64,000 bases of DNA from Aquiluna sp. (lineage in GTDB: Bacteria > Actinomycetota > Actinomycetes > Actinomycetales > Microbacteriaceae), in assembly GCA_021741585.1 (NCBI GenBank), contig JAIOXN010000003.1, forward strand, positions 62,001 to 126,000, written 5' to 3'. The notes beneath the pieces are model-generated. The model saw only the letters and a list, made by a program, of their open reading frames with translations, was not told where the DNA came from and did not search any database. Numbering within the stretch: position 1 is the first letter of the stretch; each line of letters begins with the position of its first letter. Below are positions 9,185-17,828 of this stretch, piece after piece. The position numbers were made by a program, and so were the translations under genes.

Positions 9185-10018
9185 ATGGCAGAACTGAAAT
9201 TCGCTCCCGGAGGAGCGGTGGATACCCAGAAGGCGATTCGATTCGGCGCGCTCAGGGTGGCCGAATATCGCTTTTACTCGATGAGCAAGTGGATGACGGC
9301 AGTCATTGCTTTTGGCCTTGGCAACCCAATCTTGTATTTGGTTTCTGTCGGTCTTGGTATTGGTGCTTTGGTAGACGCCAATACCGGTGGCGGTGGAGTT
9401 TTGGGTGTTCCATATCTTCAGTTTGTTGCTCCGGCACTTTTGGCAACCGCTGCAATCCAGGGCGTTATGGATGAGGTGACTTTCCCGACTATGGACGGCT
9501 TTGTCTGGGACAAGTTGTTCTTTGCAATCAATGCCACCAGTGTTTCCTCAAGGCAGATCGCCGATGGCGTGATGATTACAGCATTGGGTCGAGGGCTTTT
9601 TACCACTCTGATGTATTTGGGAGTGCTTTTGGGCTTCGGGGCAATTCCGCTTTCAAGCGCATTGCCACTTCTTTTCTCTTCAATGCTTGCCGCTTGGGGT
9701 TGGTCAGCCGTGATGTTGGCAGTTACCGCAAGGCTAGAGAATGACGAGGGTTATTTCGCAATTATTGGCCGGTTTGTCGTGGCACCAATGTTCTTGTTTT
9801 CCGGAACTTTTTACCCGCTCGAGCAAATGCCAATCTTCTTGCAGCCGCTTGGATGGATATCTCCTCTTTGGCACGCGACCCAGCTGGGTCGATTCTTGGC
9901 ATACGGAATGCCGATTGAGACCTGGTTGGTAGTTGTGCACTTTGCCTACTTGGCTCTAATGGGTGTTATTGGAATGCGGTTTGTTTATCCAAAGTTCGCA
10001 GAAAGGCTGTCTCGATGA
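9185..10018 (+). CDS. ABC-2 type transporter permease (first of two)
   Basis: A 277-residue integral membrane protein with about six hydrophobic segments and the ABC-2 arrangement of a cytoplasmic N-terminus, a short amphipathic stretch and a late FSGTFYPLEQMP motif (about residues 201-212), typical of DrrB/NodJ permeases. It begins directly after the ATPase stop and overlaps the next permease by four bases (ATGA). Two unequal permeases with one ATPase suggest a heterodimeric channel. Relatives export drugs, glycolipids or lipo-oligosaccharides; nothing here identifies the substrate. Confidence 0.88.
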   Translation: MAELKFAPGGAVDTQKAIRFGALRVAEYRFYSMSKWMTAVIAFGLGNPILYLVSVGLGIGALVDANTGGGGVLGVPYLQFVAPALLATAAIQGVMDEVTFPTMDGFVWDKLFFAINATSVSSRQIADGVMITALGRGLFTTLMYLGVLLGFGAIPLSSALPLLFSSMLAAWGWSAVMLAVTARLENDEGYFAIIGRFVVAPMFLFSGTFYPLEQMPIFLQPLGWISPLWHATQLGRFLAYGMPIETWLVVVHFAYLALMGVIGMRFVYPKFAERLSR

Positions 10019-10857
10019 TCGCCAATGCTGTGATTACCCAGGCCGTTGCCCTGGCCGAAAAACGCGCCCAAAAACGCGGTTCCGGGGTTTATGCCGGACG
10101 TGCGACGGTGTTGATTGAGCGCGGGCTTTATGCCGCCAAGAGTTCAAACTGGCTTGTGATTCTCTCGGGTTTTGTTGAGCCGGTGCTTTATTTGATGGCC
10201 TTTGGTTTCGGCATCGGCCAGCTGATTGGGGATATGCAAGACGGCAACGGCAATCCGGTGAGCTATGCGGCCTATATCGCACCCGCTCTTCTGGCAACTA
10301 GTGCCATGAATGGCGCGATTTACGACGCCACCTGGAACGTTTTCTTCAAGATGCACTTTGGCAAGATCTACCAGGTGATGCTTTCTTCATCGCTTGGGCC
10401 ACTGGATGTCGCCCTTGGTGAAATTGCCTGGGCGCTGTTGCGAGGATTGACCTATTCGCTTGGCTTTATGGCAATCGTGGTGCCGCTAGGTCTTGTGACC
10501 AACTGGTGGGGCATTTTGGCAATTCCGGCAGCAACTCTGATTGCCTTCGCCTTTGCCTCGTTAGGTATGGCGGTGACTTCGTACATGAAGAACTTCCAGC
10601 AAATGAACTGGATTAACTTCTTCTTGTTGCCGATGTTTTTGTTCTCGGGAACCTTTTTCCCGGTGAGCGTTTATCCAGAGTGGATTCAGATGATTGTCAA
10701 GGCATTGCCCCTTTGGCAGGGCGTTGACCTGGTTAGGTCTTTGATGCTCGGGGTATTGGACATCGGCGTGCTGTGGCACGTTTTGTACTTTGTGGTTTTG
10801 ATCGTAGGCGGATTGTGGTTTACCACCACCCGCCTACGAGCTTTGTTTATGCGCTGA
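10015..10857 (+). CDS. ABC-2 type transporter permease (second of two)
   Basis: A 280-residue membrane protein with six predicted hydrophobic segments, related to the preceding permease: both carry the FLFSGTFFPV/FLFSGTFYPL motif and a similar spacing of segments, as expected after a duplication. The N-terminal 30 residues are basic and cytoplasmic. The ATG overlaps the TGA of the preceding permease. The stop abuts the stop of the convergent small membrane protein at 10858 with no spare base. It is probably one half of a heterodimeric exporter driven by the ATPase at 8252. Confidence 0.88.
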   Translation: MIANAVITQAVALAEKRAQKRGSGVYAGRATVLIERGLYAAKSSNWLVILSGFVEPVLYLMAFGFGIGQLIGDMQDGNGNPVSYAAYIAPALLATSAMNGAIYDATWNVFFKMHFGKIYQVMLSSSLGPLDVALGEIAWALLRGLTYSLGFMAIVVPLGLVTNWWGILAIPAATLIAFAFASLGMAVTSYMKNFQQMNWINFFLLPMFLFSGTFFPVSVYPEWIQMIVKALPLWQGVDLVRSLMLGVLDIGVLWHVLYFVVLIVGGLWFTTTRLRALFMR

Positions 10858-11211
10858 TTACCAGAACACCGCTAGAACGATATTGGTGATGGTCAGTGCG
10901 CCAATTGACCCAAAGACTGGAGTCTTGACGCTCTCTTTTTTGCGGTTCATCAATACCAAAACCAAAATCACTGTCAGAACAATGCTCTTGACGGCAATTT
11001 TCATGTTGTTTAGTGGCTCTTCTGAGCCCATTTCGTGAACGCCAACTAGCAGAAGGCCGGTTGCCAGCATTGTCCAAGCGCCGTGGCGCATGGCAGCAAC
11101 AATCTTCGCGGTGCCGGTTTTTAGTGACTTCATTTGGGTAAGAAAACCGCCCAAGAGCGAGGCAAGGCCAATAAAGTGCAGGACAACGAGTGTGTTTAGT
11201 AGAAATTCCAA
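10858..11211 (-). CDS. Small integral membrane protein, unknown function
   Basis: A 117-residue protein, mostly hydrophobic, with four likely membrane segments (about residues 3-22, 42-61, 70-86 and 97-115) joined by short charged loops such as LTQMKSLKTGT and MNRKKESVKT. The layout resembles small four-helix actinobacterial membrane proteins of unknown role; I do not recognise a named family. The gene lies just downstream of ribH on the same strand (42-base gap), so it may be read through from the riboflavin operon. A transport role for flavin is possible but has no motif support. Confidence 0.65.
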   Translation of the reverse strand: MEFLLNTLVVLHFIGLASLLGGFLTQMKSLKTGTAKIVAAMRHGAWTMLATGLLLVGVHEMGSEEPLNNMKIAVKSIVLTVILVLVLMNRKKESVKTPVFGSIGALTITNIVLAVFW

Positions 11212-11253
11212 GATAACTCCTTAGGTCTCTAACAGCCTAGGACAGTTGGATTA

Positions 11254-11709
11254 CTAAAGGTTTGACATGTAGAGCGCGGCTTGGACCGCCTCTGCACCCT
11301 TGTCCTCTTTGGAGTCTTCTAGGCCGGCGCGATCAAGCGCCTCTTTTTCATTGTTTACGGTCAGCAAACCAAAACCAATTGGGACACCGGAATCTAGTTG
11401 AACCCTGGTTAGGCCATCGGTTGCTGAGTTGCAGACATAGTCAAAGTGGGGGGTCTCGCCTTGAATCACAACACCGAGTGCGATTACCGCATCAGCACCC
11501 TTGGAGATAGCTTTCTGGGCGGCCAAGGGTAGTTCGAATGCTCCGGGGATTACCTGGTAAACCACGTTCACCGCACCTGATTTTTCAAGCTCGCGCTTCG
11601 CTCCTGCAACTAGGCCATCCATGATCTGGGTGTGCCAAGAAGTGGAAATTACAAATACTTTTTTACCCTTGGCAGAAACTGCTAATTGGGGTGCTCCGGA
11701 ACCGCTCAT
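11254..11709 (-). CDS. ribH: 6,7-dimethyl-8-ribityllumazine synthase
   Basis: Condenses 5-amino-6-ribitylamino-uracil with 3,4-dihydroxy-2-butanone 4-phosphate, the penultimate step of riboflavin synthesis; it usually forms a pentamer or 60-mer capsid. The 151-residue length is standard. Family features present are the N-terminal FVISTSWH segment, PGAFELPLAAQKA (about residues 55-67), the loop GVVIQGETPHFDYV carrying the catalytic His near residue 88, and GFGLLTVNNEKEAL near 112. The start overlaps the ribBA stop (ATGA). It is the last rib gene of the operon governed by the FMN riboswitch at 14634-14779. Confidence 0.97.
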   Translation of the reverse strand: MSGSGAPQLAVSAKGKKVFVISTSWHTQIMDGLVAGAKRELEKSGAVNVVYQVIPGAFELPLAAQKAISKGADAVIALGVVIQGETPHFDYVCNSATDGLTRVQLDSGVPIGFGLLTVNNEKEALDRAGLEDSKEDKGAEAVQAALYMSNL

Positions 11710-12947
11710 TCACCTAGGTTAGCGGGAATTTCGTGTCCCATGCGGTCGCGCTTGACCCCTAGGTAACCCTCATTCTCTGCAGCTAGCCCAACAATGAGCG
11801 GAACGGTCTCGATTACCGGAATTCCGGCATCTTCCAAGAACTTCTTCTTCGCTGGGTTGTTGGTCAATAGCCTTACGCTCTTGATGCCAAGTTCGCGAAG
11901 GATTGCAACCGCAGCACCGTATTCACGGGCTTCGGATGGCAAACCTAGGGCTAGGTTGGCGTCAACGGTGTCAAGACCAGTGTCCTGCAAGGCGTAGGCC
12001 TTGAGCTTGTTTAGAAGTCCAATACCGCGACCCTCCTGGCCACGAAGGTAGACAACTACGCCACCGTCTTTGTTTTCCTGAACGGCGTCCATTGCAGCTT
12101 CTAGCTGTGGGCCACATTCACACTTTAGGGAACCAAATGCTTCACCTGTGATGCACTCGGAGTGCATGCGAATCAAGACGCCTTCACCAGTTGGGTTACC
12201 GGCAATTAGGGCGACGTGATCCGCGGTGGTCTCAACGTCGTAGTAGCCGCGAACCTTGAAATCTCCGTGGGTGGTTGGCAACTTTGCCTCAGCCTCGAAA
12301 CGAATGCGGTTGGTGGTCTTGTTTAGGCCAGTCTCGCGCTTTGCGAGGTGGTCCTTTAGATGAGCAATTGTGGTCATGGGAATATCAAACCTTTGGGAGG
12401 CTTCCAATAATTCCCCAAATCTCATCATTGTTCCGTTGTCGTTCACCATCTCCGCCATCAGAGCCACTGGCTCGAGGCCTGCAAGGGTCATTAGGTCGAC
12501 AGCTGCCTCGGTGTGGCCAGGGCGCTCCAGCACCCCACCAGGCCTTGCGCGCAGTGGTAAAACGTGTCCTGGGCGGATCAAAGACTTAGGTGTTGAGTTT
12601 TTATCGGCGAGTACTCGAGCGGTCAGTGCTCGTTCTTTTGCGCTGATGCCGGTTGATTCACGTGCTGCAGCATCCACGCTCACTGTGTAGGCGGTTTGGT
12701 GTGGGTCTTGGGTCTTTACCCACATCAATGGCAAATCTAAATCGTTGGCGCGCTCTTGGCTCATTGGAGCGCAGAGGTATCCCGAGGTGTGGCGAACCAT
12801 CCAGGCGATCCACTCTTCTGATGCGTATTGCGCGGCGATGATTGCATCGCCTTCGTTCTCCCGGTCCTCGGCATCGCTAACCAATACCGGTTTTCCAAGC
12901 CTGAGCGCATCGAGTACTTCCTCAATGCTGCTGAGTTTTTGGGTCAT
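11706..12947 (-). CDS. ribBA: Bifunctional 3,4-dihydroxy-2-butanone 4-phosphate synthase / GTP cyclohydrolase II
   Basis: A 413-residue fusion supplying both precursors of lumazine. The N-terminal half (about 1-205) is the butanone-phosphate synthase, with the acidic metal site DAEDRENEGD (about 25-34) and RPGHVLPLRARPGGVLERPGHTEA (split across about 122-145). The C-terminal half is GTP cyclohydrolase II, with RMHSECITGEAFGSLKCECGPQL (about 258-280) supplying the three zinc cysteines, and LRGQEGRGIGL (about 299-309). The key residues of both halves appear intact. It overlaps ribE upstream and ribH downstream by four bases each, so the operon is translationally coupled. Confidence 0.97.
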   Translation of the reverse strand: MTQKLSSIEEVLDALRLGKPVLVSDAEDRENEGDAIIAAQYASEEWIAWMVRHTSGYLCAPMSQERANDLDLPLMWVKTQDPHQTAYTVSVDAAARESTGISAKERALTARVLADKNSTPKSLIRPGHVLPLRARPGGVLERPGHTEAAVDLMTLAGLEPVALMAEMVNDNGTMMRFGELLEASQRFDIPMTTIAHLKDHLAKRETGLNKTTNRIRFEAEAKLPTTHGDFKVRGYYDVETTADHVALIAGNPTGEGVLIRMHSECITGEAFGSLKCECGPQLEAAMDAVQENKDGGVVVYLRGQEGRGIGLLNKLKAYALQDTGLDTVDANLALGLPSEAREYGAAVAILRELGIKSVRLLTNNPAKKKFLEDAGIPVIETVPLIVGLAAENEGYLGVKRDRMGHEIPANLGE

Positions 12948-13537
12948 TTTTTGAACTCCAATAATCTTTCAATGTGCTTTGCAAGCACATCGGCCTCCAC
13001 GTTTATTAGGTCGCCTGGGTTCTTATATCCAAGAGTTGTGACCGTTAGAGTCTCTGGAATCAAGGAGACTCCAACCACATCGTCAATGATTTCGTTCACA
13101 GTGAGCGAGATGCCATCCAGGGTGATTGAGCCCTTGTGGACGACGTACTTTAGAAGATCTTGCGGAATGCGAATTCTTACCCAATCCCAGTTCTCGCTCT
13201 TCTCGCGAGAAACCACTTCTCCAACGCCATCAACGTGTCCCTGGACGATGTGGCCACCAAACCTCGTGTCGTGAGCCATAGCGCGTTCTAAGTTGATTGG
13301 ATCCCCAACTTTCACCTGGCTCAGGCTTGAGCGCTTCAGGGTCTCCAACATCACGTCAGCGGTGAAACTGTGGTCATCAATTTCAATGGCCGTCAGGCAG
13401 GTTCCCGAGCAGGAGATCGAGTCGCCGCGACCTAGGTCAGACAGTACTTTCTTGCAGCCGATCGTTAGTCGCACCGCATCATTTTGGGTTTCGATTGCCA
13501 AAACCTTGCCAAGCTCTTCAATAATTCCTGTGAACAC
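12944..13537 (-). CDS. ribE: Riboflavin synthase alpha subunit
   Basis: Converts two molecules of 6,7-dimethyl-8-ribityllumazine to riboflavin and the ribitylamino-pyrimidine. The 197-residue length and the internal duplication of two lumazine-binding barrels fit: the first opens MFTGIIEELGKV, and the second opens with HIVQGHVDGVGEV near residue 97. The GTG start (13537) shares one base with the ribD stop and has AAGGAGA upstream. The stop overlaps the ribBA start (ATGA). It is the second gene of the FMN-riboswitch-controlled operon. Confidence 0.97.
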   Translation of the reverse strand: MFTGIIEELGKVLAIETQNDAVRLTIGCKKVLSDLGRGDSISCSGTCLTAIEIDDHSFTADVMLETLKRSSLSQVKVGDPINLERAMAHDTRFGGHIVQGHVDGVGEVVSREKSENWDWVRIRIPQDLLKYVVHKGSITLDGISLTVNEIIDDVVGVSLIPETLTVTTLGYKNPGDLINVEADVLAKHIERLLEFKK

Positions 13538-14568
13538 TAGCTTCTCCTTGCTCTTATAAAAATGTCCTCGCCGAGCATCTTGGTCTCGACAAACTTCAAT
13601 TTGTGGGCATCCTTGATGTTTTCAACGCCGATGTTGCGGAGAGAGGTTTTTTCGCCACCAATCAGCATTGGAGCCAGGTAGATGATGTACTCATCGACCA
13701 AGCCCAATTTTTCAAACTTGCTAGCAACCTTTGGGCCACCCTCAACCCAAACGTGCTTGATGCCTCTTGCCCAAAGTTCAGCCAAGGCTCCGTGGATTGA
13801 TCTGGTCTTGAGTTCCAGAGTCTGAGCCTTGTCGTTGAAGATCCGCAAGTCTTTGGAAAGCTCGCTCTCACCAAGTACCACTCGCAGTGGTTGGTTCTCG
13901 TAGTAGCTGCCGTCTGGTTTTCTTGCGGTTAGCTCCGGATCGTCATCGATTGCGGTTCCAGTGCCAACCAAGATGGCGTCAACCTCGGAGCGTCTTAGGT
14001 GTGATTCGGCTCTTGATTCCGGACCGGAAATCCACTGGCTAGAACCATCTTCGGCGGCGGATCTTCCATCCAATGAGCTGGCATATTTCAGTGTGACAAA
14101 AGGTCTCTTGAGGCGATTGGCGGTCAGCCAAACTCGGTTCTGCTCTTCTGCCTCTTGGAGCAAGACTCCGGACAGCACTTCAATTCCGGCATTTCTGAGA
14201 ACTTGTGCACCATTGGAGGATGCATCTCCTGGATCACTGGATGCATAAACAACATTGGCGATCCCGGCTTCAATCAATGCAAGTGAACAAGGCCCGGTTT
14301 TGCCTGTGTGATTGCAGGGCTCAAGTGTTACAACTGCCGTGTAATTCTGGGGGAGGGCGTGAACACCAAGTTTGGTTCTGAGGTTGTGAATCGCCATTAC
14401 TTCTGCGTGCGGGGTGCCAGATCCTTCGTGCCAACCCTCGGCGGCAATATTTCCGAATTCATCAAGAATCACGGCACCAACCTGCGGATTGATTCCAACC
14501 GCTGGACCGTTTAGGGATAGCTCAAGTGCGCGTCGCATCGCGACCTCTAGCACCTGTTGATTCAGCAT
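13537..14568 (-). CDS. ribD: Bifunctional diaminohydroxyphosphoribosylaminopyrimidine deaminase / reductase
   Basis: Carries out the deaminase and NADPH reductase steps of riboflavin synthesis. The N-terminal zinc deaminase has HAEVMAI (about residue 54) and the Zn-ligand stretch TLEPCNHTGKTGPC (about 82-95). The C-terminal half is the RibD_C reductase, with VTLKYASSLDGR and a VEGGPKVAS segment. I place the start at ATG 14568 (343 residues) because GAGGG lies four to five bases upstream and the protein then begins like its family; an upstream in-frame GTG at 14592 adds eight residues. It is the first gene of the rib operon, 65 bases downstream of the riboswitch. Confidence 0.95.
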   Translation of the reverse strand: MLNQQVLEVAMRRALELSLNGPAVGINPQVGAVILDEFGNIAAEGWHEGSGTPHAEVMAIHNLRTKLGVHALPQNYTAVVTLEPCNHTGKTGPCSLALIEAGIANVVYASSDPGDASSNGAQVLRNAGIEVLSGVLLQEAEEQNRVWLTANRLKRPFVTLKYASSLDGRSAAEDGSSQWISGPESRAESHLRRSEVDAILVGTGTAIDDDPELTARKPDGSYYENQPLRVVLGESELSKDLRIFNDKAQTLELKTRSIHGALAELWARGIKHVWVEGGPKVASKFEKLGLVDEYIIYLAPMLIGGEKTSLRNIGVENIKDAHKLKFVETKMLGEDIFIRARRS

Positions 14569-14633
14569 TTTGCCCTCTTTATCCTTTGACACAGGACCGC
14601 GGGCACGCGAAAAGATAGGCGCGACTAGCGCCT

Positions 14634-14779
14634 AGGTTCTTCTCCCATCCGGACTTTAACCGTCGGTATCGGAATTTCACCGATTCAACCGATTCCAACG
14701 CTCTTACTGGCTGCAAGAGTTGCAATCGGGTCGCGGACTCTCACCGCCGGCTCAGATTTTCACTGACCCCGAAGAACTG
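14634..14779 (-). promoter_or_regulatory. FMN riboswitch (RFN element)
   Basis: Read on the minus strand, the leader has the full RFN core. P1 closes between AGTTCTTC (14778-14771) and GAAGAACCT (14642-14634). Conserved RFN blocks follow: GGCGGTGAGAGTCCGCGACCC, GAATCGGTGAAATTCCGATACCGAC, then TAAAGTCCGGATGGGAGAAGAA next to P1 (some blocks abridged by similarity). It sits 65 bases before ribD and in known cases represses riboflavin genes when FMN binds. I could not tell whether it works by termination or by hiding the ribosome site. Confidence 0.95.
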
Positions 14780-14825
14780 TGTTAGTTAGAACAATACTCT
14801 CTTAGAGCTATAAATTCCCTGAGAG

Positions 14826-15827
14826 CTATGGGCGGACAAAACCAAGGCGGTCATAAACCAAAGCTAGAGTTGCCTCGGCTTGCTCATTTGCCTTCTTGGC
14901 TCCCTTTGCCAAAAGCGAATCAAGCTCACCTTTGTCTTCCAGTAGCTCAAGCGCTCTTACCCTGATCGGGTCGAGGGTTGCGATTACTGCTTCTGCTACT
15001 TCAGATTTGAGTGATCCATAGCCTTGGCCTGAAAGCGACGCTTCAATTTCTGCCACGCTCTTGCCGGTGATCGCGCTGTAGATTCCAAGAAGGTTGGATA
15101 CGCCCGGCTTATTGGCCTGGTCGAATCTGATTTCGCCATCGGTGTCGGTGACAGCCGATTTGATTTTCTTGGTGATGACAGCTGGCTCATCCATCAGATT
15201 GATTAGTCCCTTGGGGTCAGCTGCCGACTTGGACATCTTTGCGGTTGGGACCTGCAGGTCATAGATCTTTGCAGTCTCTTTCAATATCTGTGCCTGAGGG
15301 ATAGTGAACGTGTCACCGAAGCGCGAGTTGAATCGCATCGCAAGGTCTCGGGTTAATTCCAAGTGCTGGCGCTGATCTTCGCCAACTGGAACGGATTTTG
15401 GTTGATACAAAAGGATGTCTGCGGCCTGAAGGATCGGGTAGGTGAAGAGACCAACCGATGAGTTATCAGCACCACCTTTTTGACTCTTGTCCTTGAACTG
15501 AGTCATGCGGCTAGCCTCACCAAAACCAGTGATGCAGTTGAGCACCCAAGCCAATTGCGCGTGAGCTGGGACATGAGACTGGACAAATAATGCTGATTGC
15601 TCTGGGTCTAGACCTGCGGCTAGGTACTGGGCTGCGGTGCGCCTGGTGTTCTCGCGTAACTCTTTAGGATCCTGCGGAACGGTGATTGCGTGGAGGTCAA
15701 CTATCACGTAGTACGCGTTGTAATCCTTTTGCATCGCAACCCATTGGGTTAGCGCCCCTAGGTAGTTTCCAAGGTGAAGGCTCGATGCGCTGGGCTGCAT
15801 GCCCGATAGAAGATTTGGCTTGGTCAT
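14826..15827 (-). CDS. trpS: Tryptophan--tRNA ligase
   Basis: Class I aminoacyl-tRNA synthetase charging tRNA-Trp. At 333 residues it has the standard bacterial length. The HIGH-like motif appears as [14 protein letters not shown] (about residues 12-25), and the KMSKS loop as [12 protein letters not shown] (about 196-207). The [15 protein letters not shown] stretch (about 147-161) is typical of TrpRS. The ATG start lies six bases after the stop of xthA. Its position next to kynA/kynU within 10 kb is notable only in that both draw on tryptophan; I see no T-box or trp leader. Confidence 0.97.
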   Translation of the reverse strand: MTKPNLLSGMQPSASSLHLGNYLGALTQWVAMQKDYNAYYVIVDLHAITVPQDPKELRENTRRTAAQYLAAGLDPEQSALFVQSHVPAHAQLAWVLNCITGFGEASRMTQFKDKSQKGGADNSSVGLFTYPILQAADILLYQPKSVPVGEDQRQHLELTRDLAMRFNSRFGDTFTIPQAQILKETAKIYDLQVPTAKMSKSAADPKGLINLMDEPAVITKKIKSAVTDTDGEIRFDQANKPGVSNLLGIYSAITGKSVAEIEASLSGQGYGSLKSEVAEAVIATLDPIRVRALELLEDKGELDSLLAKGAKKANEQAEATLALVYDRLGFVRP

Positions 15828-15833
15828 AAATTC

Positions 15834-16646
15834 CTAGAGGTTGTAGTCGACAAGAACTGGAGTGTGATCACTCCAACGAGTGTCATAGCTTTCTGCCTTA
15901 TCAACCCGATAATTCTGGCCTAGTTTGGCAAGGGCTGGGGTGGCAAGTTGGTAATCGATCCGCCAACCGGCATCGGTATCAAAGGCTTGCCCGCGATAGG
16001 ACCACCAGGTGTATGGGCCAGGGGTATCAGGATGCGCGGCTCTTCCCATATCCACCCAACCCTGCTTGGCAAAATCATCAAAATAGGCGCGCTCCTCAGG
16101 CAAGAAGCCGGCATTTTTGAGATTTCCCTTCCAGTTTTTGATATCAAGCTCGGTGTGGCCAACGTTTAGATCACCAACAATTAGCGCTAGTCGATCCTTT
16201 TTGACGAGCTCTGCCATGCGCTCTCGCATGGCTTCTAGAAACCTGTATTTCTCAACCTGCTTTGGGGTATCAACTTCACCAGAGTGCACATAGACGCTCA
16301 CCACGGTCAAGATCCCGGCCTCGGTTTGGAAATCAGCCTCCAGCCAGCGACCAGCCGAATCGAATTCGTCGGGTCCTAGGGTGGTGCGAATCGCCAGAGC
16401 TGGGTTCTTGCTCAAAATTGCAACTCCGGCACGGCCCTTGGCTGATGCCTCGTGGTCATAAATGTTCCAACCTGGGGTAATTGCAATTGGTCCATCTTGA
16501 GCTGCAAGGGTTAGAAGCTCTCCCTGAGGAGCTCTAACTTCCTGAAGGCAAAGAATGTCTGGATTTGCTTCTTTGACCCAAGCGTCCATTCCCTTGCGGG
16601 CGGCTGCTCGAATCCCGTTCACGTTCACGGTTGCGATTTTTAGCAT
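15834..16646 (-). CDS. xthA: Exodeoxyribonuclease III (AP endonuclease, XthA family)
   Basis: Base-excision repair enzyme that incises DNA at abasic sites and has 3'-5' exonuclease activity. The start is taken at ATG 16646, giving MLKIATVNVNGIRAA, the canonical N-terminus with the Mg-binding Asn. The longer reading frame to 16685 would overlap the Rieske gene and adds 13 unconserved residues. The EEP-fold motifs are present: LCLQEVRAP (Mg-binding Glu), GDLNVGHTELDIKN, WRIDYQLATP and a terminal SDHTPVLVDY with the catalytic Asp-His. It begins ten bases after the Rieske stop, and trpS follows six bases after its end. Confidence 0.95.
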   Translation of the reverse strand: MLKIATVNVNGIRAAARKGMDAWVKEANPDILCLQEVRAPQGELLTLAAQDGPIAITPGWNIYDHEASAKGRAGVAILSKNPALAIRTTLGPDEFDSAGRWLEADFQTEAGILTVVSVYVHSGEVDTPKQVEKYRFLEAMRERMAELVKKDRLALIVGDLNVGHTELDIKNWKGNLKNAGFLPEERAYFDDFAKQGWVDMGRAAHPDTPGPYTWWSYRGQAFDTDAGWRIDYQLATPALAKLGQNYRVDKAESYDTRWSDHTPVLVDYNL

Positions 16647-16656
16647 GTCGGCAAGC

Positions 16657-17091
16657 CTAGATTGTGATCCAGAGTTCTGAGCCACGAACCTCTAAAGCAA
16701 TCTTTCCAAGAGCAGTTTTTGCAGGTCCAGCGAGCACCATTCCGTTGTCCGGGTCAAAGCGGGCGCCATGGCAACCGCAAGCAATTTCTTCTTGCTCGAC
16801 TCCGTTCACAATGCAACCGGCATGGGTGCAGGTGGCAGAGAAGGCTCGGAACACTCCAGCTCTTGGTTGGGTAATCAACACGGTGAGCATCGCATCAATT
16901 GGGAACTTTTTGCCAGAACCGACCGCTACCTCGGATGTCTCTCCAAGCAGAATATCGCCGGTGGTTGTCACCTGGGCCGGTTTTGAGGTTGAGGTTTCTT
17001 GGGCAGGGGTTTCTGCAGCACAAGCAGAAAGCGCAATTGCGGTTCCAGAAGCAAGGGATGCTCCTAGAACTGCTCTGCGGGAAATGCTCAT
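16657..17091 (-). CDS. Rieske [2Fe-2S] protein with Tat signal and lipobox
   Basis: A 144-residue exported iron-sulfur protein. The N-terminus has a twin arginine (SRRAVLG, residues 4-10), a hydrophobic stretch and LSAC at about residues 21-24, so it looks like a Tat-exported lipoprotein. The Rieske fold follows, with the cluster ligands in CTHAGCIV (Cys-x-His) and CGCHGARFD (Cys-x-x-His), near residues 88-112. The cluster would be held outside the membrane. It is not next to cytochrome b/c genes and is shorter than the QcrA subunit, so it is a stand-alone Rieske protein with unknown partners. It lies between sdhB (two bases upstream) and xthA and may be cotranscribed with the sdh operon. Confidence 0.88.
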   Translation of the reverse strand: MSISRRAVLGASLASGTAIALSACAAETPAQETSTSKPAQVTTTGDILLGETSEVAVGSGKKFPIDAMLTVLITQPRAGVFRAFSATCTHAGCIVNGVEQEEIACGCHGARFDPDNGMVLAGPAKTALGKIALEVRGSELWITI

Positions 17092-17093
17092 AG

Positions 17094-17828
17094 TTATGGG
17101 CGGCCGCGAAGGATGGCTTGCTTTACCTCAGCAATAGCCTTTGTTACCTCAATGCCACGAGGACAAGCCTCGGTGCAGTTGAAGGTAGTTCGGCAGCGCC
17201 AAACACCCTCTTTGTCGTTCAGGATGTCCAGGCGAACCTGAGCTGCATCGTCGCGAGAGTCAAAGATAAAGCGGTGGGCATTCACAATTGCCGCAGGGCC
17301 AAAGTACTGACCATCGGTCCAGAACACTGGGCAAGAAGAGGTGCAAGCGGCACACAAGATGCACTTGGTGGTGTCATCGAAGCGAGCACGATCCTCGGGG
17401 GACTGCAGGCGCTCTTTCTCTGGCTTGGTGTTTGAGATCAAGAATGGGTTGACGTCTTTGAATGCCTGGTAGAAGGGGTTCATGTCAACGATTAGATCTT
17501 TTTCAACCGTTAGACCCTTGATTGGCTCAACATAGATCGGTGCCGAGATGTCTAGGTCTTTGATCAGGGTCTTGCAGGCTAGGCGGTTGCGGCCGTTGAT
17601 GCGCATTGCATCGGAACCACAGACACCGTGAGCACAAGAGCGACGGAAGGTTAGCGAACCATCCTGTTCCCACTTGATCTTGTGAAGTGCATCGAGGACG
17701 CGGTCGGTGCCGTGCATCTGGACGTCGTAGTCCACCCACTTTGGTTCTGAGTCAGTCTCTGGATCAAACCTTCTGATCATCAGTGTGACAGTGAAGCTTG
17801 GAACCTCTGCTATTTCTTGCTGTGCCAT
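17094..17828 (-). CDS. sdhB: Succinate dehydrogenase iron-sulfur subunit
   Basis: Electron-transfer subunit of complex II, passing electrons from the flavin of SdhA to quinone. It carries the N-terminal [2Fe-2S] ligands (CAHGVCGSDAMRINGRNRLAC) and two ferredoxin-type clusters (CILCAACTSSCPVFW and CRTTFNCTEACPRGI). I take ATG 17828 as the start (244 residues), since it forms a TAATG junction with the sdhA stop. A longer frame to 17879 would lie inside sdhA and adds unconserved residues. It is the last subunit gene of the operon, with the Rieske protein following after two bases. Confidence 0.97.
   Translation of the reverse strand: MAQQEIAEVPSFTVTLMIRRFDPETDSEPKWVDYDVQMHGTDRVLDALHKIKWEQDGSLTFRRSCAHGVCGSDAMRINGRNRLACKTLIKDLDISAPIYVEPIKGLTVEKDLIVDMNPFYQAFKDVNPFLISNTKPEKERLQSPEDRARFDDTTKCILCAACTSSCPVFWTDGQYFGPAAIVNAHRFIFDSRDDAAQVRLDILNDKEGVWRCRTTFNCTEACPRGIEVTKAIAEVKQAILRGRP

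Noticed and set aside
14593-14825. trp leader or T-box before trpS
   Set aside because: The gap lies downstream of trpS, and its structure is fully explained by the FMN riboswitch of the rib operon.
16647-16685. Upstream extension of xthA to 16685
   Set aside because: Adds 13 unconserved residues overlapping the Rieske gene; the family N-terminus MLKIATVN begins at 16646.
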